Assembly: GCA_035566015.1 (NCBI GenBank)
Contig: DATMRS010000004.1
Location: 62,001 to 126,000, forward strand
Source of the DNA: DATMRS01 sp035566015
Lineage (GTDB): Bacteria; Pseudomonadota; Alphaproteobacteria; Sphingomonadales; Sphingomonadaceae
Length of the DNA: 64,000 nt
Reading direction: 5' to 3'
In this document: in pieces, positions 8,310 to 17,312 of the stretch
Layout: every line of letters begins with the position of its first letter
Position numbering within the stretch: position 1 is the stretch's first letter
Position numbers and translations under genes: made by a program
The notes under the pieces: generated by a model
The model's database searches: none
Told to the model about the DNA's origin: nothing
What the model saw: the letters and a program-made list of their open reading frames with translations, nothing else

Positions 8310-10265
8310 TCAGGCATCGTCGTCCGCGTCCCCCGGACTTGCGATGCTGTTCCCCTCGGCCGCTTTGGCGGCGCGCCAGGCGACGGCCTTCGCATTCATC
8401 CGCGTAACGATGTCGCCACCCCAGTCCGCCTCGAGCGCGAGCAGTCGGTCCATCGCCTTATTCTTGTCGTAGAGCCAAGTGATCGTATCGCGCGCGATCG
8501 GCGCTGCGACGCTGGCGCCCCAGCCGCCATGCTCGACGATCACGGCGGCGGCATAGCGCGGGCTGGCGACCGGCGCGAAGCAGATGAACAATGAATGGTC
8601 GCGATATTTCCACGGCAGCGCCGAATTGGAGAGGACACCGCGCCTGCGCTCGGCCATCGTGATCCGGCGGACCTGCGCCGTTCCTGTCTTGCCGGCGAGG
8701 AGAACGCCGTCGACGGGAAGGCGGGCGACGCCGGCGGTGCCGCCGCCATTGACGACGCTGCTCATCGCGTTGCGCACAAATTCGAGATGCTCGGCGCTGA
8801 CATCGAGCGGTGGCGCGGTCTTCCGCGTCTTTTGGACCATATTGGGAAGGATCGCGCGGCCGCTGGCGATACGCGCCACCATCACGGCGAGCTGAAGCGG
8901 ATTGACCAGCATATAGCCCTGGCCGATCGACGTGTTGACCGTGTCATAGGTCGACCAGCTCTTATGATATTTCCGCTCCATCCAGGCCGGGTCCGGCACG
9001 GTGCCGTAGCGCTGCGTGGTGACGGGCAGGGGAAATTCAGCGCCTAGCCCCAGCTTGCGCGCCATCGGCGCGAGTGCGTTGATGCCCGCCACAACGCCGA
9101 AATGATAGAAATAGATGTCGCAACTCACCTTGATGGCGTTAGCGAGATTGATCGGGCCGTGGCCGCCACGCTTGGAGCAGTGGAAAAAGCTGTTGCCGAC
9201 GCGATAGGCGCCCGTGCAGTTCACCTTCGCATCGGGATCGATACCCGCCTCCAGCAGACCCAGCGCCGTCATCGGCTTGGAGGTGGAACCCGGCGGATAA
9301 AGGCCCTGGAGCACCTTGTTGACGAGGGGCAGGTGATCGTCCGCCGACAGCATGTTCCATTCGCTGTGGCTGATGCCGTCGGAAAAGCTGTTCGGATCGT
9401 AAGAGGGCATCGAGGCCATGGCGAGCAGGTCGCCCGTCTGGCAATCGATCACCACCACCGCGCCGCTGTTCGACCCCAGCCGCCGCGCCGCATATTCCTG
9501 AAGGCCGGCATCGATCGTCAGATGGAGCGTGCCGCCGGGCGTATCGGGCCGCGTTTCCAGATCGCGGACCAGCTTGCCCCGCGCCGTCACCTCTTCGCGC
9601 CGTGCGCCCGGTTTACCGCGCAGGATGGATTCCATTGTTCTTTCAAGGCCGTCCTTGCCGACCTTGAAACCCGGCGTGATAAGCAGCGGATCGTGCGTTT
9701 CCTCATATTGCTTGGGGGACGCCGCGCCGACATAGCCGGTGAGATGGCCTACCGCCGCGCCAGCGGGATAGAAGCGCGCATTGCCGCTGGTGGGTGCGAC
9801 GCCGGGCTCCTCCGCCATGCGCACCGTGACCGCGGCATAATGTTCATAATCGATGTTCTCCGCGACGGGGACGGGTTGGTAGCGCGCGGCCTTGTCGAGA
9901 TCGTCATTGATGCGCTGCATCTCCTCCTCGTCGAGCGCGAGCATTTCGCGCAGGCTGGCGAGGACGGGGCCGCGATCGCGAAGCTGCTCGGGAATCAGAT
10001 CGACGCGGAAGCTGGTGCGGTTGTTCGCGATCGGCCGGCCGTGGCGATCGACGATCCAGCCCCGGCGCGGCGGGATCAGGATGAGCTGCACGCGGTTGCT
10101 TTCCGCCAGAAGGCGATAGCGCTCATTCTCGGCGATCGAGAGCCACGCCATGCGCGTCGCCAGCACGCCGCCGACGGCAACCTGCATGCCGCCGAGCAAC
10201 ATCGCACGGCGGGTGAAGGTGAAGCCTTGGGTCTGCTCGGTAATGATCCGGTTCGCGCGTTTCAT
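8310..10265 (-). CDS. mrdA: Penicillin-binding protein 2, elongasome transpeptidase
   Basis: A 651-residue class B PBP that crosslinks peptidoglycan during cell elongation. One N-terminal transmembrane segment lies at about residues 20-45 (RRAMLLGG...ATRMAWL), followed by the dimerisation domain and the transpeptidase domain with the serine motif STSK at 327-330, SCD at 381-383 (E. coli PBP2 also has Ser-x-Asp here), and KTG at 526-528. The frame is open for 17 more codons upstream, but those overlap mreD; ATG at 10265 leaves a 13-base gap from mreD and a normal short cytoplasmic tail. The C terminus carries a 30-residue Ala-rich acidic tail. Confidence 0.95.
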   Translation of the reverse strand: MKRANRIITEQTQGFTFTRRAMLLGGMQVAVGGVLATRMAWLSIAENERYRLLAESNRVQLILIPPRRGWIVDRHGRPIANNRTSFRVDLIPEQLRDRGPVLASLREMLALDEEEMQRINDDLDKAARYQPVPVAENIDYEHYAAVTVRMAEEPGVAPTSGNARFYPAGAAVGHLTGYVGAASPKQYEETHDPLLITPGFKVGKDGLERTMESILRGKPGARREEVTARGKLVRDLETRPDTPGGTLHLTIDAGLQEYAARRLGSNSGAVVVIDCQTGDLLAMASMPSYDPNSFSDGISHSEWNMLSADDHLPLVNKVLQGLYPPGSTSKPMTALGLLEAGIDPDAKVNCTGAYRVGNSFFHCSKRGGHGPINLANAIKVSCDIYFYHFGVVAGINALAPMARKLGLGAEFPLPVTTQRYGTVPDPAWMERKYHKSWSTYDTVNTSIGQGYMLVNPLQLAVMVARIASGRAILPNMVQKTRKTAPPLDVSAEHLEFVRNAMSSVVNGGGTAGVARLPVDGVLLAGKTGTAQVRRITMAERRRGVLSNSALPWKYRDHSLFICFAPVASPRYAAAVIVEHGGWGASVAAPIARDTITWLYDKNKAMDRLLALEADWGGDIVTRMNAKAVAWRAAKAAEGNSIASPGDADDDA

Positions 10266-10278
10266 CGCCTTGGCTGTC

Positions 10279-10791
10279 CTAACGCGCCAGGCGGAACCGG
10301 TCGAGCCTCGCGGCAATGCGCATCGCCATCGGCATCAGCAGGATCGAGAGCAGCAGTTGCGGCACCATCGTCTGAAGGCCCGCCACTGGTGCGACGATCG
10401 CCGCGGCCAGCCAGCCGGCGGCGATGCAGAAAGTGAGGATCAGCGCCGCGACGAGCAAATCGTGCCAATAATCATGCCATACCGCCCGATTGTCGCTAAG
10501 ATCGAGCGCGAGCAGCGCCATCGTCCACACCGCCATCGCCGAACCGAGCGGCTGTCCGCTCATCAGATCGTCGAACAAACCAAGCGGAAGGCCGATCCAG
10601 GCCTGCCACATTTCAGGACGCAGCAAGCGCCAGGCGAGCAGCATCAGGAGGCCGAAGGGCGGCAGCAGCGGCGTGTCGCTGACGAAGGGTAGCACCGCGA
10701 GCGCCGACGCCGCCATCGTCGTCGCGATCGGGACGACGCGTGCGCGCAGCGGCAGCAGCGTGCGCGTTTCCGCCGCCTCGATTCGGCTCAT
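10279..10791 (-). CDS. mreD: Rod shape-determining protein MreD
   Basis: A 170-residue inner-membrane protein with about five hydrophobic segments, the usual architecture of MreD, which joins MreB, MreC, RodA and PBP2 in the elongasome. Sequence conservation in this family is low; identification rests on position between mreC and mrdA, length and topology. The start forms a 4-base ATGA overlap with the mreC stop, indicating translational coupling. Confidence 0.88.
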   Translation of the reverse strand: MSRIEAAETRTLLPLRARVVPIATTMAASALAVLPFVSDTPLLPPFGLLMLLAWRLLRPEMWQAWIGLPLGLFDDLMSGQPLGSAMAVWTMALLALDLSDNRAVWHDYWHDLLVAALILTFCIAAGWLAAAIVAPVAGLQTMVPQLLLSILLMPMAMRIAARLDRFRLAR

Positions 10792-11666
10792 GGCCCCGTC
10801 ACCGCAGGTGGAGGAGGAGGGAGGTCGGGCTCGAATATCTTCAGAACGACGGCGTAATCGAGACGTGCCGGATCGGCGAGCGGCCAGCCGATCGCAGTTT
10901 CGCGATGTACCTCCGTCACCACGGCGATCGGGATGTTGGGCGGATAGACGCCCCCCGTTCCCGATGTCGCGATCAGATCGCCCCGGCGGAAGGGCGCAAC
11001 CCCGGCAGTGAGGACGCGCAGGTCGATCCGCCCGTCGCCATGACCGGTGGCGAGCACGGGCAGCCCGTTGCGCACCAGCCGGGCCGGGACGGTGCTGCTC
11101 GCGTCGGTCAGCAGCAGCACGCGCGACGAGATTTGTCCCGTCTCGATAACCCGGCCGATCAATCCTTCAGCCGATCGGACGGGCTGGCCTTGGCGGACGC
11201 CCGAGGAGGCGCCGGCGGCAAGGGTGACGAGCCGCCGCGCGCTCGACGCGGAGGACCCGACAACCTGCGTCACGACCACCTTGTCGGGTGTCGCCTCGAC
11301 GAGATGGGCGAGCCTTTTCAGCCGCCTGTTCTCGAAGCGCAGAATGCGCGCCTCGGTAAGCTTGGCGCGAGACAGCGCGAGCTCGCGACGCAATTCGGCA
11401 TTCTGCGTGCCGGCATTCCAATAAGCGGCGATCTCCCCGCCCGCATTGCCGATGGCGCGTACCACCGCCCGGCCGCCATTGGTCAACGGTGCGGCGAGAT
11501 CGGTGGCGACGCCGCGCAAGGTGGAGAAGCCCTGGGGATCGAAATGGGACGCGACTATCAGGCCGATGCCGACGAGCAGCCCCGTGACCGCCGCGACATA
11601 GCCCGCGAACAGTCCCAATTGCGCCTTGCGGGAAAATCCGGGGCGCCGATGCCGGGGCGGCGCCAT
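10788..11666 (-). CDS. mreC: Rod shape-determining protein MreC
   Basis: A 292-residue protein with a short basic N-terminal tail (APPRHRRPGFSRKAQ), a single membrane anchor at about 17-40, a coiled-coil-like stretch rich in Ala/Arg/Leu (NAELRRELALSRAKL, about 85-110), then a periplasmic beta domain with the family's YPPNIPIAVVTEV-type segment. MreC scaffolds PBP2/RodA under MreB control. It begins 17 bases after the mreB stop and ends in an ATGA overlap with mreD. The C terminus is Pro-rich (PDLPPPPPAVTGP). Confidence 0.93.
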   Translation of the reverse strand: MAPPRHRRPGFSRKAQLGLFAGYVAAVTGLLVGIGLIVASHFDPQGFSTLRGVATDLAAPLTNGGRAVVRAIGNAGGEIAAYWNAGTQNAELRRELALSRAKLTEARILRFENRRLKRLAHLVEATPDKVVVTQVVGSSASSARRLVTLAAGASSGVRQGQPVRSAEGLIGRVIETGQISSRVLLLTDASSTVPARLVRNGLPVLATGHGDGRIDLRVLTAGVAPFRRGDLIATSGTGGVYPPNIPIAVVTEVHRETAIGWPLADPARLDYAVVLKIFEPDLPPPPPAVTGP

Positions 11667-11683
11667 GCTCCGCTAACCGTTCG

Positions 11684-12724
11684 TCAGGCGGTTTGGAGCA
11701 CGCCGCGGAAGATCGGATCTTCCAATGCCCGGCCGGTGCCGAGCGCGACGCAGGTTAAGGGATCCTCGGCCACGGTGACGGGCAGGCCCGTCTCCTCGCG
11801 CAGCACCTCGTCTATGCCCTGGAGCAGCGCACCGCCCCCGGTCAGCACGATACCCTGATCGACAATGTCGGCCGCGAGCTCGGGCGCGGTATTCTCCAGC
11901 GCGATGCGAACTCCCTCGACGATGGTGCCGACGGGTTCGGACAGCGCCTCGGCGATCTGCGCCTGATTGATCGTGATTTCCTTGGGCACGCCGTTGACGA
12001 GATCGCGGCCCTTGATGTGGAGCGACAGGCCCTTGCCGTCGGCGGGCATCTTGGCGATCCCCATCTCCTTCTTGATCCGCTCCGCCGTCGATTCGCCGAT
12101 CAGCAGATTGTGGTTGCGGCGGACGTAGGAGGAGATCGACTCGTCCATCTTGTCGCCGCCCACCCGCACCGAGGTGGTGTAGGCAAGGCCGCGCAGCGAC
12201 AGCACCGCGACCTCGGTCGTCCCGCCGCCGATGTCGACGACCATCGATCCGATCGGCTCCGTCACCGGCATGTCCGCGCCGATCGCGGCGGCCATCGGCT
12301 CCTCGATCAGCCATACCTGGCTCGCGCCCGCGTTCGACGCCGCATCGCGAATCGCGCGCCGCTCCACCGAGGTGGAACCCGACGGCACACAGATCACGAT
12401 TTCGGGGAAGCGCGGAAAGCGGCGATGGCCATGCACCTTGGTGATGAAGTGCTTGATCATCTGCTCGGCGACGTCGATGTCGGCGATCACGCCGTCGCGA
12501 AGCGGGCGGATCGCCTCGATCTGATGCGGGGTCTTGCCCATCATCAGCTTCGCATCCTCGCCGACCGCCTTGACGCGCTTCACGCCGTTGATCGTCTCGA
12601 TGGCGACCACTGACGGCTCGTTGAGCACGATGCCACGCCCGCGCAGATAGACGACGGTGTTCGCGGTGCCGAGATCGATGGCCATGTCATGCGACATGAA
12701 TTTGAAATAGCGCTGCCAGAACAT
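11684..12724 (-). CDS. mreB: Rod shape-determining actin homologue MreB
   Basis: A 346-residue bacterial actin with the amphipathic N terminus MFWQRYFKFMSHD and phosphate-1 motif DLGTANT, the phosphate-2 motif VVDIGGGTTEVAV, and the adenosine motif LTGGGALLQGI. It polymerises under the membrane and positions the elongasome. The frame extends six codons upstream to an ATG at 12742; I chose 12724 because other MreB proteins begin with this MF..RxFKF helix and it gives the usual length. No clear Shine-Dalgarno separates the two. First gene of the mre operon, divergent from mutL, with promoters for both in the roughly 100 bases between. Confidence 0.96.
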   Translation of the reverse strand: MFWQRYFKFMSHDMAIDLGTANTVVYLRGRGIVLNEPSVVAIETINGVKRVKAVGEDAKLMMGKTPHQIEAIRPLRDGVIADIDVAEQMIKHFITKVHGHRRFPRFPEIVICVPSGSTSVERRAIRDAASNAGASQVWLIEEPMAAAIGADMPVTEPIGSMVVDIGGGTTEVAVLSLRGLAYTTSVRVGGDKMDESISSYVRRNHNLLIGESTAERIKKEMGIAKMPADGKGLSLHIKGRDLVNGVPKEITINQAQIAEALSEPVGTIVEGVRIALENTAPELAADIVDQGIVLTGGGALLQGIDEVLREETGLPVTVAEDPLTCVALGTGRALEDPIFRGVLQTA

Positions 12725-12845
12725 CGGATCGGTGTGCCCCATCTAGAGATAGAGAGTCTGCGCCGCGATCGCTCCCCCCAGGCTTCGCAACGAATATGGG
12801 ATTGTCCGCTCGCAGGATGCAGCCGCTTGGTCTAGAGCTTATGGC

Positions 12846-14594
12846 ATGTCAATACGCCGTCTGCCAGAGCATCTGGTGAATCGTATCGCCGCCGGTGAAG
12901 TGGTCGAAAGGCCCGCCAGCGCGTTGAAGGAACTGGTTGAAAACGCGATTGATGCCGGCGCCACCCGTATCGCTGTCTCACTGTCGGACGGCGGGCTTGC
13001 CCGCATCGAGGTGATCGACGACGGCTGCGGGATGGGTCGCGACGAGATCGCGCTCGCGCTGGAGCGGCATGCCACCTCCAAATTGCCCGACGATGCGATC
13101 GAGGCGGTGGCGACTTTGGGCTTTCGCGGCGAGGCCCTGCCTTCGATCGCCAGTGTCGCGCGGCTGACGGTGGAAAGCCGGGTGCGTAGCGCCGATGGCT
13201 GGTCGCGCACCATCGACAATGGCAAGCTGGAAGGCGAGGGGCCTGCCGCCCTGCCGCCGGGCACGCGCATCCGCGTCGAGGGGCTGTTCGACAAGGTGCC
13301 CGCGCGCCGGAAATTCCTGCGCTCCCCGCGTTCCGAATATGCGGCCTGCATCGATGTCGTGAAGCGGCTCGCCATGGCGCGGCCCGAAATCGGCTTCTCG
13401 GTCGAGCATGACGGCCGCCGCGCATTGTTCGCCGCCCTCGGCGAGACGCAGGCCGAGCGGGTCGCGGGGCTTACCGACCGCGCGCTGGCCGAGAACAGCG
13501 TCGCGATCGACTATGCGCGCGAGGCGGTCCGGCTGGGCGGTGTCGCGGGGCTGCCGACCTTCAATCGCGGCGTCGCCGATCATCAGTTCCTGTTCGTCAA
13601 CGGCCGCCCGGTGCGCGACCGGCTGCTCGTCGGCGCGGTGCGCGGCGCTTATCAGGACATGCTGGCGCGCGACCGGCACCCGGTCGTGGCGCTGTTCATC
13701 GACCTGCCGGGCGATCAGGTGGACGTGAATGTCCACCCCGCCAAGACCGAGGTGCGTTTTCGCGATCCGGGTCTCGTGCGCAGCCTCATCATCGGCGGCC
13801 TGCGCGCCGCGCTCGATTCGGCGGGGCATCGCAGCGTCCAGCACGCATCGCCCGCCGCACTCGGCCGCTGGCAGGCGGAACCGATGCGCTCGCCCTCCTT
13901 CCCCGCGCCGTCGCCCGCGCAGCACAGCGTCTGGGAACATGCCACCGCCTTCGCCGCCCCGCCGCCGATGGCGCGCGCGGAGCCGGCCGCGCCGGTGCCC
14001 GCCGATCAGCCTTCCTATCCGCTCGGCGTAGCGCGAGGGCAGGTGGCGGCGACCTATATCGTCGCGGAAGCCGAAGACGGGCTGGTGATCGTCGATCAGC
14101 ATGCCGCGCATGAGCGCCTCGTCCTCGAACGGATGCGCCGGGCGGTGGCCGATGGCGGCGTCGCGCGGCAGGCATTGCTGTTGCCCGAAGTGATCGAACT
14201 GGACGAACCGGCCTGCGACCGGCTGGAGGCGCGTGCTGCCGAACTCGCCGAGATGGGGCTGGAACTGGAGCGGTTCGGCGCGAAGGCGGTGCTCGTCCGC
14301 GCGACGCCTGCTTTGCTCGGCGCGGCGGAGGCGCGCGGCCTCGTCACCGATCTTGCCGACGAACTGGCCGCCTATGACGAGGCGCTGTCGCTCAAGGAAC
14401 GGCTCGATCATGTCGCCGCGACGATGGCCTGCCACGGCTCGGTCCGCGCGGGGCGGCTCCTCTCGGTTGCCGAGATGAACGCGCTGCTGCGCGAGATGGA
14501 GGTGACGCCGCATTCGGGCCAATGCAATCATGGCCGCCCGACTTGGGTGAAGCTCGGCCATGGCGATATTGAGAAGCTGTTCGGGCGGAAATAG
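12846..14594 (+). CDS. mutL: DNA mismatch repair protein MutL
   Basis: A 582-residue GHKL ATPase. The N-terminal half carries the ATP-binding motifs (ELVENAIDAGAT, DDGCGM, FRGEALPSI, GTRIRVEGLFDKVPARRKF). A Pro/Ala-rich linker covers about residues 330-390. The C-terminal domain contains DQHAAHERLVLE, matching the DQHA(x)2E(x)4E metal site of nicking endonuclease-type MutL, and ends with the C-N-HGRP motif. This suggests the host uses MutL nicking rather than MutH, consistent with most alphaproteobacteria (inference). The chosen start gives the canonical MSIRRLPEHLVNRIAAGEVVERP opening. Monocistronic or followed by the MOSC gene 10 bases downstream. Confidence 0.96.
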   Translation: MSIRRLPEHLVNRIAAGEVVERPASALKELVENAIDAGATRIAVSLSDGGLARIEVIDDGCGMGRDEIALALERHATSKLPDDAIEAVATLGFRGEALPSIASVARLTVESRVRSADGWSRTIDNGKLEGEGPAALPPGTRIRVEGLFDKVPARRKFLRSPRSEYAACIDVVKRLAMARPEIGFSVEHDGRRALFAALGETQAERVAGLTDRALAENSVAIDYAREAVRLGGVAGLPTFNRGVADHQFLFVNGRPVRDRLLVGAVRGAYQDMLARDRHPVVALFIDLPGDQVDVNVHPAKTEVRFRDPGLVRSLIIGGLRAALDSAGHRSVQHASPAALGRWQAEPMRSPSFPAPSPAQHSVWEHATAFAAPPPMARAEPAAPVPADQPSYPLGVARGQVAATYIVAEAEDGLVIVDQHAAHERLVLERMRRAVADGGVARQALLLPEVIELDEPACDRLEARAAELAEMGLELERFGAKAVLVRATPALLGAAEARGLVTDLADELAAYDEALSLKERLDHVAATMACHGSVRAGRLLSVAEMNALLREMEVTPHSGQCNHGRPTWVKLGHGDIEKLFGRK

Positions 14595-14604
14595 CGGGGC
14601 GCCG

Positions 14605-15147
14605 ATGGAGGGAAGCATTGTCGCGGTTGCCTGCTCTTCGGCCCATCTTTTTTCGAAGATAGTTGTTCCCGCCATCACTCTGCTGGCCGGCCTGGGCGTG
14701 GAGGGGGATGCACATCTCGGGGCGACGGTGAAGCACCGATCACGTGTTGCGATCGATCCCGCGCAGCCCAATTTGCGTCAGGTCCACCTCATCCAGGCGG
14801 AATTGTTCGAGGAATTGCGTGGGCGCGGCTTTGATGTTCCGCCCGGTGCGATGGGCGAGAACATCACGACGCGGGCGATACCGCTGCTCGATCTGCCGAG
14901 GGGGACGCGCTTGCGGCTGGGGGGGAGGGCGGTCGTCGAAATCACCGGGCTACGCAATCCCTGCGCGCAACTCGATCGCTATCAGAACGGCCTGATGCGC
15001 GCCGTCCTCGATCGAGGCGCAGCGGGCGAGTTGATCCGCAAAGCGGGCGTTATGGGCGTCGTGGTGAACAGCGGTCGGGTCGCGACGGGGGATGATGTCG
15101 TAGTCGAGATCCCGCCACCGCCGCATTGCCGGCTGGAGCCGGTTTGA
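14605..15147 (+). CDS. MOSC domain protein
   Basis: A 180-residue protein composed almost entirely of a MOSC (molybdenum cofactor sulfurase C-terminal) domain, as in YiiM-type proteins. It shows the glycine-rich GVEGDAHLG segment near residues 29-37, VHLIQAELFEEL, GENITTRAI, and the conserved cysteine in GLRNPCAQLD that is thought to carry a transferable sulfur or act in N-hydroxylated substrate reduction. The true substrate is not deducible. Start taken at the ATG 10 bases after mutL, since longer starts overlap mutL. It converges on the DUF486 gene with three bases between stops. Confidence 0.85.
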   Translation: MEGSIVAVACSSAHLFSKIVVPAITLLAGLGVEGDAHLGATVKHRSRVAIDPAQPNLRQVHLIQAELFEELRGRGFDVPPGAMGENITTRAIPLLDLPRGTRLRLGGRAVVEITGLRNPCAQLDRYQNGLMRAVLDRGAAGELIRKAGVMGVVVNSGRVATGDDVVVEIPPPPHCRLEPV

Positions 15148-15150
15148 GAC

Positions 15151-15513
15151 TCAGCCCGGCTGGATTGGAGCGCGGAAGACGAAGAAGGCACCCGCCGCGA
15201 TCAGCGTGAAGCCGATCGCGTGGTTGAATGTGATCCGCTGCCCCAGATAGAGGATCGAGAAGGCGGCGAAGACGGTGAGCGTCACGACCTCCTGGATCGC
15301 CTTCAACTGCGCGGCCGAATAGACGTTGCTGCCATAGCGATTGGCCGGCACGGCAAGGCAATATTCGATAAGCGCGATGCCCCAGCTTACCAGAATCACC
15401 AGCAGCAGCGGGCGATCCTTGAACTTCAGATGGCCGTACCAGGCGAACGTCATGAAGATGTTCGATCCGATCAGCAGCAGGACGGGCAGGAGCCGGGGGA
15501 GGAAGCTGAGCAT
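15151..15513 (-). CDS. DUF486 / small DMT-type membrane protein
   Basis: A 120-residue protein with four predicted transmembrane segments (about 5-24, 34-52, 70-90, 97-113) and the family-like segments FMTFAWYGHLKF, SWGIALIEYCLAVPANR, and QLKAIQEVVTLTVFAAFSILYL. DUF486 proteins are small relatives of drug/metabolite transporters; no function is established. Located 56 bases downstream of leuA on the same strand, so it may be on the leuA transcript, but nothing ties it to leucine synthesis. Confidence 0.82.
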   Translation of the reverse strand: MLSFLPRLLPVLLLIGSNIFMTFAWYGHLKFKDRPLLLVILVSWGIALIEYCLAVPANRYGSNVYSAAQLKAIQEVVTLTVFAAFSILYLGQRITFNHAIGFTLIAAGAFFVFRAPIQPG

Positions 15514-15569
15514 GCGCTTCCGTCCTCCGGCTTTATTGCGCCGTCAAGCGGATCGTTGGCGGCCCCCTA

Positions 15570-17114
15570 TCAGCCCGCTACGGCTTGATCGACCGGCGCG
15601 CGGCCGCGCTTGACCATCAGCTTGTTGAGCGCGTTCACATAAGCGCGTGCCGCCGAGACGAGCGTGTCATGATGCGCGCCGCGCCCGCGCGCGGTGCGAC
15701 CGTCCTCGGAGAGGAGCACCGACGTTTCCGCCTGCGCGTCCGTGCCGCCGGTGACGGCGTGGACCTCGTAGCGCTCAAGCGCCGACTTGTCGTGCGGCAC
15801 CAATTGGCGGATCGCGTTGAAGAGTGCATCGACCGGGCCGTTGCCCCGCGTCGCGGCGGTATGATCTTCGCCGTCTATCTCCAGCGTCAGGATCGCGCGC
15901 GCCGGGCCGGTGCCGCAGTGGATCTCGACTTCCTTCACCTGAATGCGATCATGTCCGCGCACCACCTCGTCATCGACCAGCGCGACGATATCCTCATCGA
16001 ATATCTTCTTCTTCGCGTCGGCCAGCGCCTTGAAGCGGACGAAGGCGTCCTGGAACTCGTTCTCGCCCAGCTGGTAGCCCAGCTCCGCCAGTTTCTGGCG
16101 GAAGGCGGCGCGGCCCGAATGCTTGCCCATGACGATTTTCGATTCGGTCATACCGACCGATTCGGGGGTCATGATCTCATAGGTTTCGCGATTCTTGAGC
16201 ATGCCGTCCTGGTGGATGCCCGATTCATGGCTGAACGCGTTCGCGCCGACGATCGCCTTGTTCGGCTGCACCTGGAAACCCGTGATCGCTGACACCAGCC
16301 GCGAGGAGCGGGTGATTTCGGTTGTCACGATGTTGGTGCGATAGGGCATCACATCGTGGCGCACCTTCAGCGCCATCGCAATTTCCTCCACCGCCGAATT
16401 ACCCGCGCGCTCGCCAATGCCGTTGATCGTCGATTCAACCTGGCGGGCGCCGTTGGCGATCGCCGCCAGCGCGTTGGCGACGGCCAGGCCCAGATCGTTA
16501 TGGCAATGCGTCGAGAAGATCGCGCGATCGCTGTCGGGCACCCGCGAGATCATGTCGCGGAACAGCGCGCCGTAGGTTTCGGGCGTGGCATAGCCCACCG
16601 TATCGGGCAGATTGATCGTGGTCGCGCCCGCGCGGATCGCCGTCTCGATCGCGCGTGCCAGGAATTCGGGTTCCGACCGCGTCGCATCCTCGCACGAGAA
16701 CTCGATATTGTCGCACAGGTTGCGCGCATGACCCACCGTCGCGCGGATCACCTCGATCACCTCTTCGGGCGACTTGTTGAGCTTGACCTTCATGTGGAGA
16801 GGGGATGTGGCGATGACGATATGGATGCGCGGATGCCGGGCATGGCGCAGCGCCGCCCAGGCGCGATCGATATCGCCGAAAGCGGCGCGCGCCAGGCTGG
16901 CGACGGTCGCCCGCTCGCATTGCTTGGCCACTTCGGTGACGGCCTCGAAATCGCCTTCGGAGGCGATGGCGAAGCCGGCTTCGATGATGTCGACGCCCAG
17001 CGTCTCCAACTGGTGGGCGACCTGCAGCTTCTCCTCGAGATTCATCGAGCAGCCCGGCGATTGCTCGCCGTCGCGCAGGGTGGTGTCGAAAATCAGTACG
17101 GTATTATTGCTCAC
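15570..17114 (-). CDS. leuA: 2-isopropylmalate synthase
   Basis: A 514-residue LeuA that condenses 2-oxoisovalerate with acetyl-CoA, the committed step of leucine synthesis. The TIM-barrel start LIFDTTLRDGEQSPG (8-22), the HCHNDLGLA metal/substrate motif and the GNSAVEE segment are present; the C-terminal regulatory domain (from about 390) would bind leucine for feedback inhibition. The start is GTG at 17112-17114, preceded by an AAGGAG Shine-Dalgarno at 17122-17127. Upstream lies a leucine-codon-rich leader peptide and long inverted repeat, so transcription or translation is probably attenuated by leucyl-tRNA availability. It follows yceI, not ilvC, and leuB/C/D are not in the window. Confidence 0.96.
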   Translation of the reverse strand: MSNNTVLIFDTTLRDGEQSPGCSMNLEEKLQVAHQLETLGVDIIEAGFAIASEGDFEAVTEVAKQCERATVASLARAAFGDIDRAWAALRHARHPRIHIVIATSPLHMKVKLNKSPEEVIEVIRATVGHARNLCDNIEFSCEDATRSEPEFLARAIETAIRAGATTINLPDTVGYATPETYGALFRDMISRVPDSDRAIFSTHCHNDLGLAVANALAAIANGARQVESTINGIGERAGNSAVEEIAMALKVRHDVMPYRTNIVTTEITRSSRLVSAITGFQVQPNKAIVGANAFSHESGIHQDGMLKNRETYEIMTPESVGMTESKIVMGKHSGRAAFRQKLAELGYQLGENEFQDAFVRFKALADAKKKIFDEDIVALVDDEVVRGHDRIQVKEVEIHCGTGPARAILTLEIDGEDHTAATRGNGPVDALFNAIRQLVPHDKSALERYEVHAVTGGTDAQAETSVLLSEDGRTARGRGAHHDTLVSAARAYVNALNKLMVKRGRAPVDQAVAG

Positions 17115-17162
17115 GGTTCCGCTCCTTGCGGGCTGGCCTGTTCCGGTGTTTCGTCTGCGGTT

Positions 17163-17224
17163 CCCTTAGGCGCCGTGGCTCCAAGGCCGATTTCGCGGCC
17201 CGAGCGAAAGTGCGCGCCTAAGGG
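17163..17224 (-). promoter_or_regulatory. Inverted repeat downstream of the leader peptide (putative leuA attenuator)
   Basis: The arms CCCTTAGGCGC (17163-17173) and GCGCCTAAGGG (17214-17224) are perfectly complementary over 11 bases. Between them a smaller hairpin can form (TTTCGC 17191-17196 with GCGAAA 17204-17209). The leader-proximal arm can instead fold on itself (GCGCC TAAG GGCGC, 17214-17227) across the leader stop codon. These mutually exclusive folds fit an attenuator. There is no clear U-run after the distal arm, so control could act through Rho, or on translation of leuA, rather than through a classical intrinsic terminator. Confidence 0.6.
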
Positions 17225-17265
17225 CGCGTAAGTCGAAGCAGGGAAAGGCTGCGGAGCAACTGCAT
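17218..17265 (-). CDS. Leucine-rich leader peptide of leuA (15 residues)
   Basis: A short frame ATG...TAG encodes MQLLRSLSLLRLTRP; six of 15 codons are Leu (TTG, CTC, CTT, CTG, CTT, CTT). An AAGGGG Shine-Dalgarno lies five bases before the ATG. It sits 104 bases ahead of the leuA GTG start and its stop codon lies inside the left arm of an 11-base inverted repeat. This is the expected design for a leucine attenuation leader, in which a ribosome stalling at Leu codons changes the downstream RNA fold. Identification is from sequence pattern; no experimental data are implied. Chance cannot be excluded but Leu richness plus position make it unlikely. Confidence 0.72.
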   Translation of the reverse strand: MQLLRSLSLLRLTRP

Positions 17266-17291
17266 GCCGGCCCCTTATCGAAAGGGCCGGC
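17266..17291 (-). terminator. GC-rich hairpin between yceI and the leuA leader
   Basis: Arms GCCGGCCC and GGGCCGGC (8 bp) enclose a 10-base loop, starting 21 bases after the yceI stop. No U-tract follows. It could end the yceI transcript. Its leader-side arm contains the Shine-Dalgarno of the leucine leader peptide, so it might also limit leader translation. Confidence 0.45.
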
Positions 17292-17312
17292 AATTGTCCA
17301 TCCCCGGCGTCC

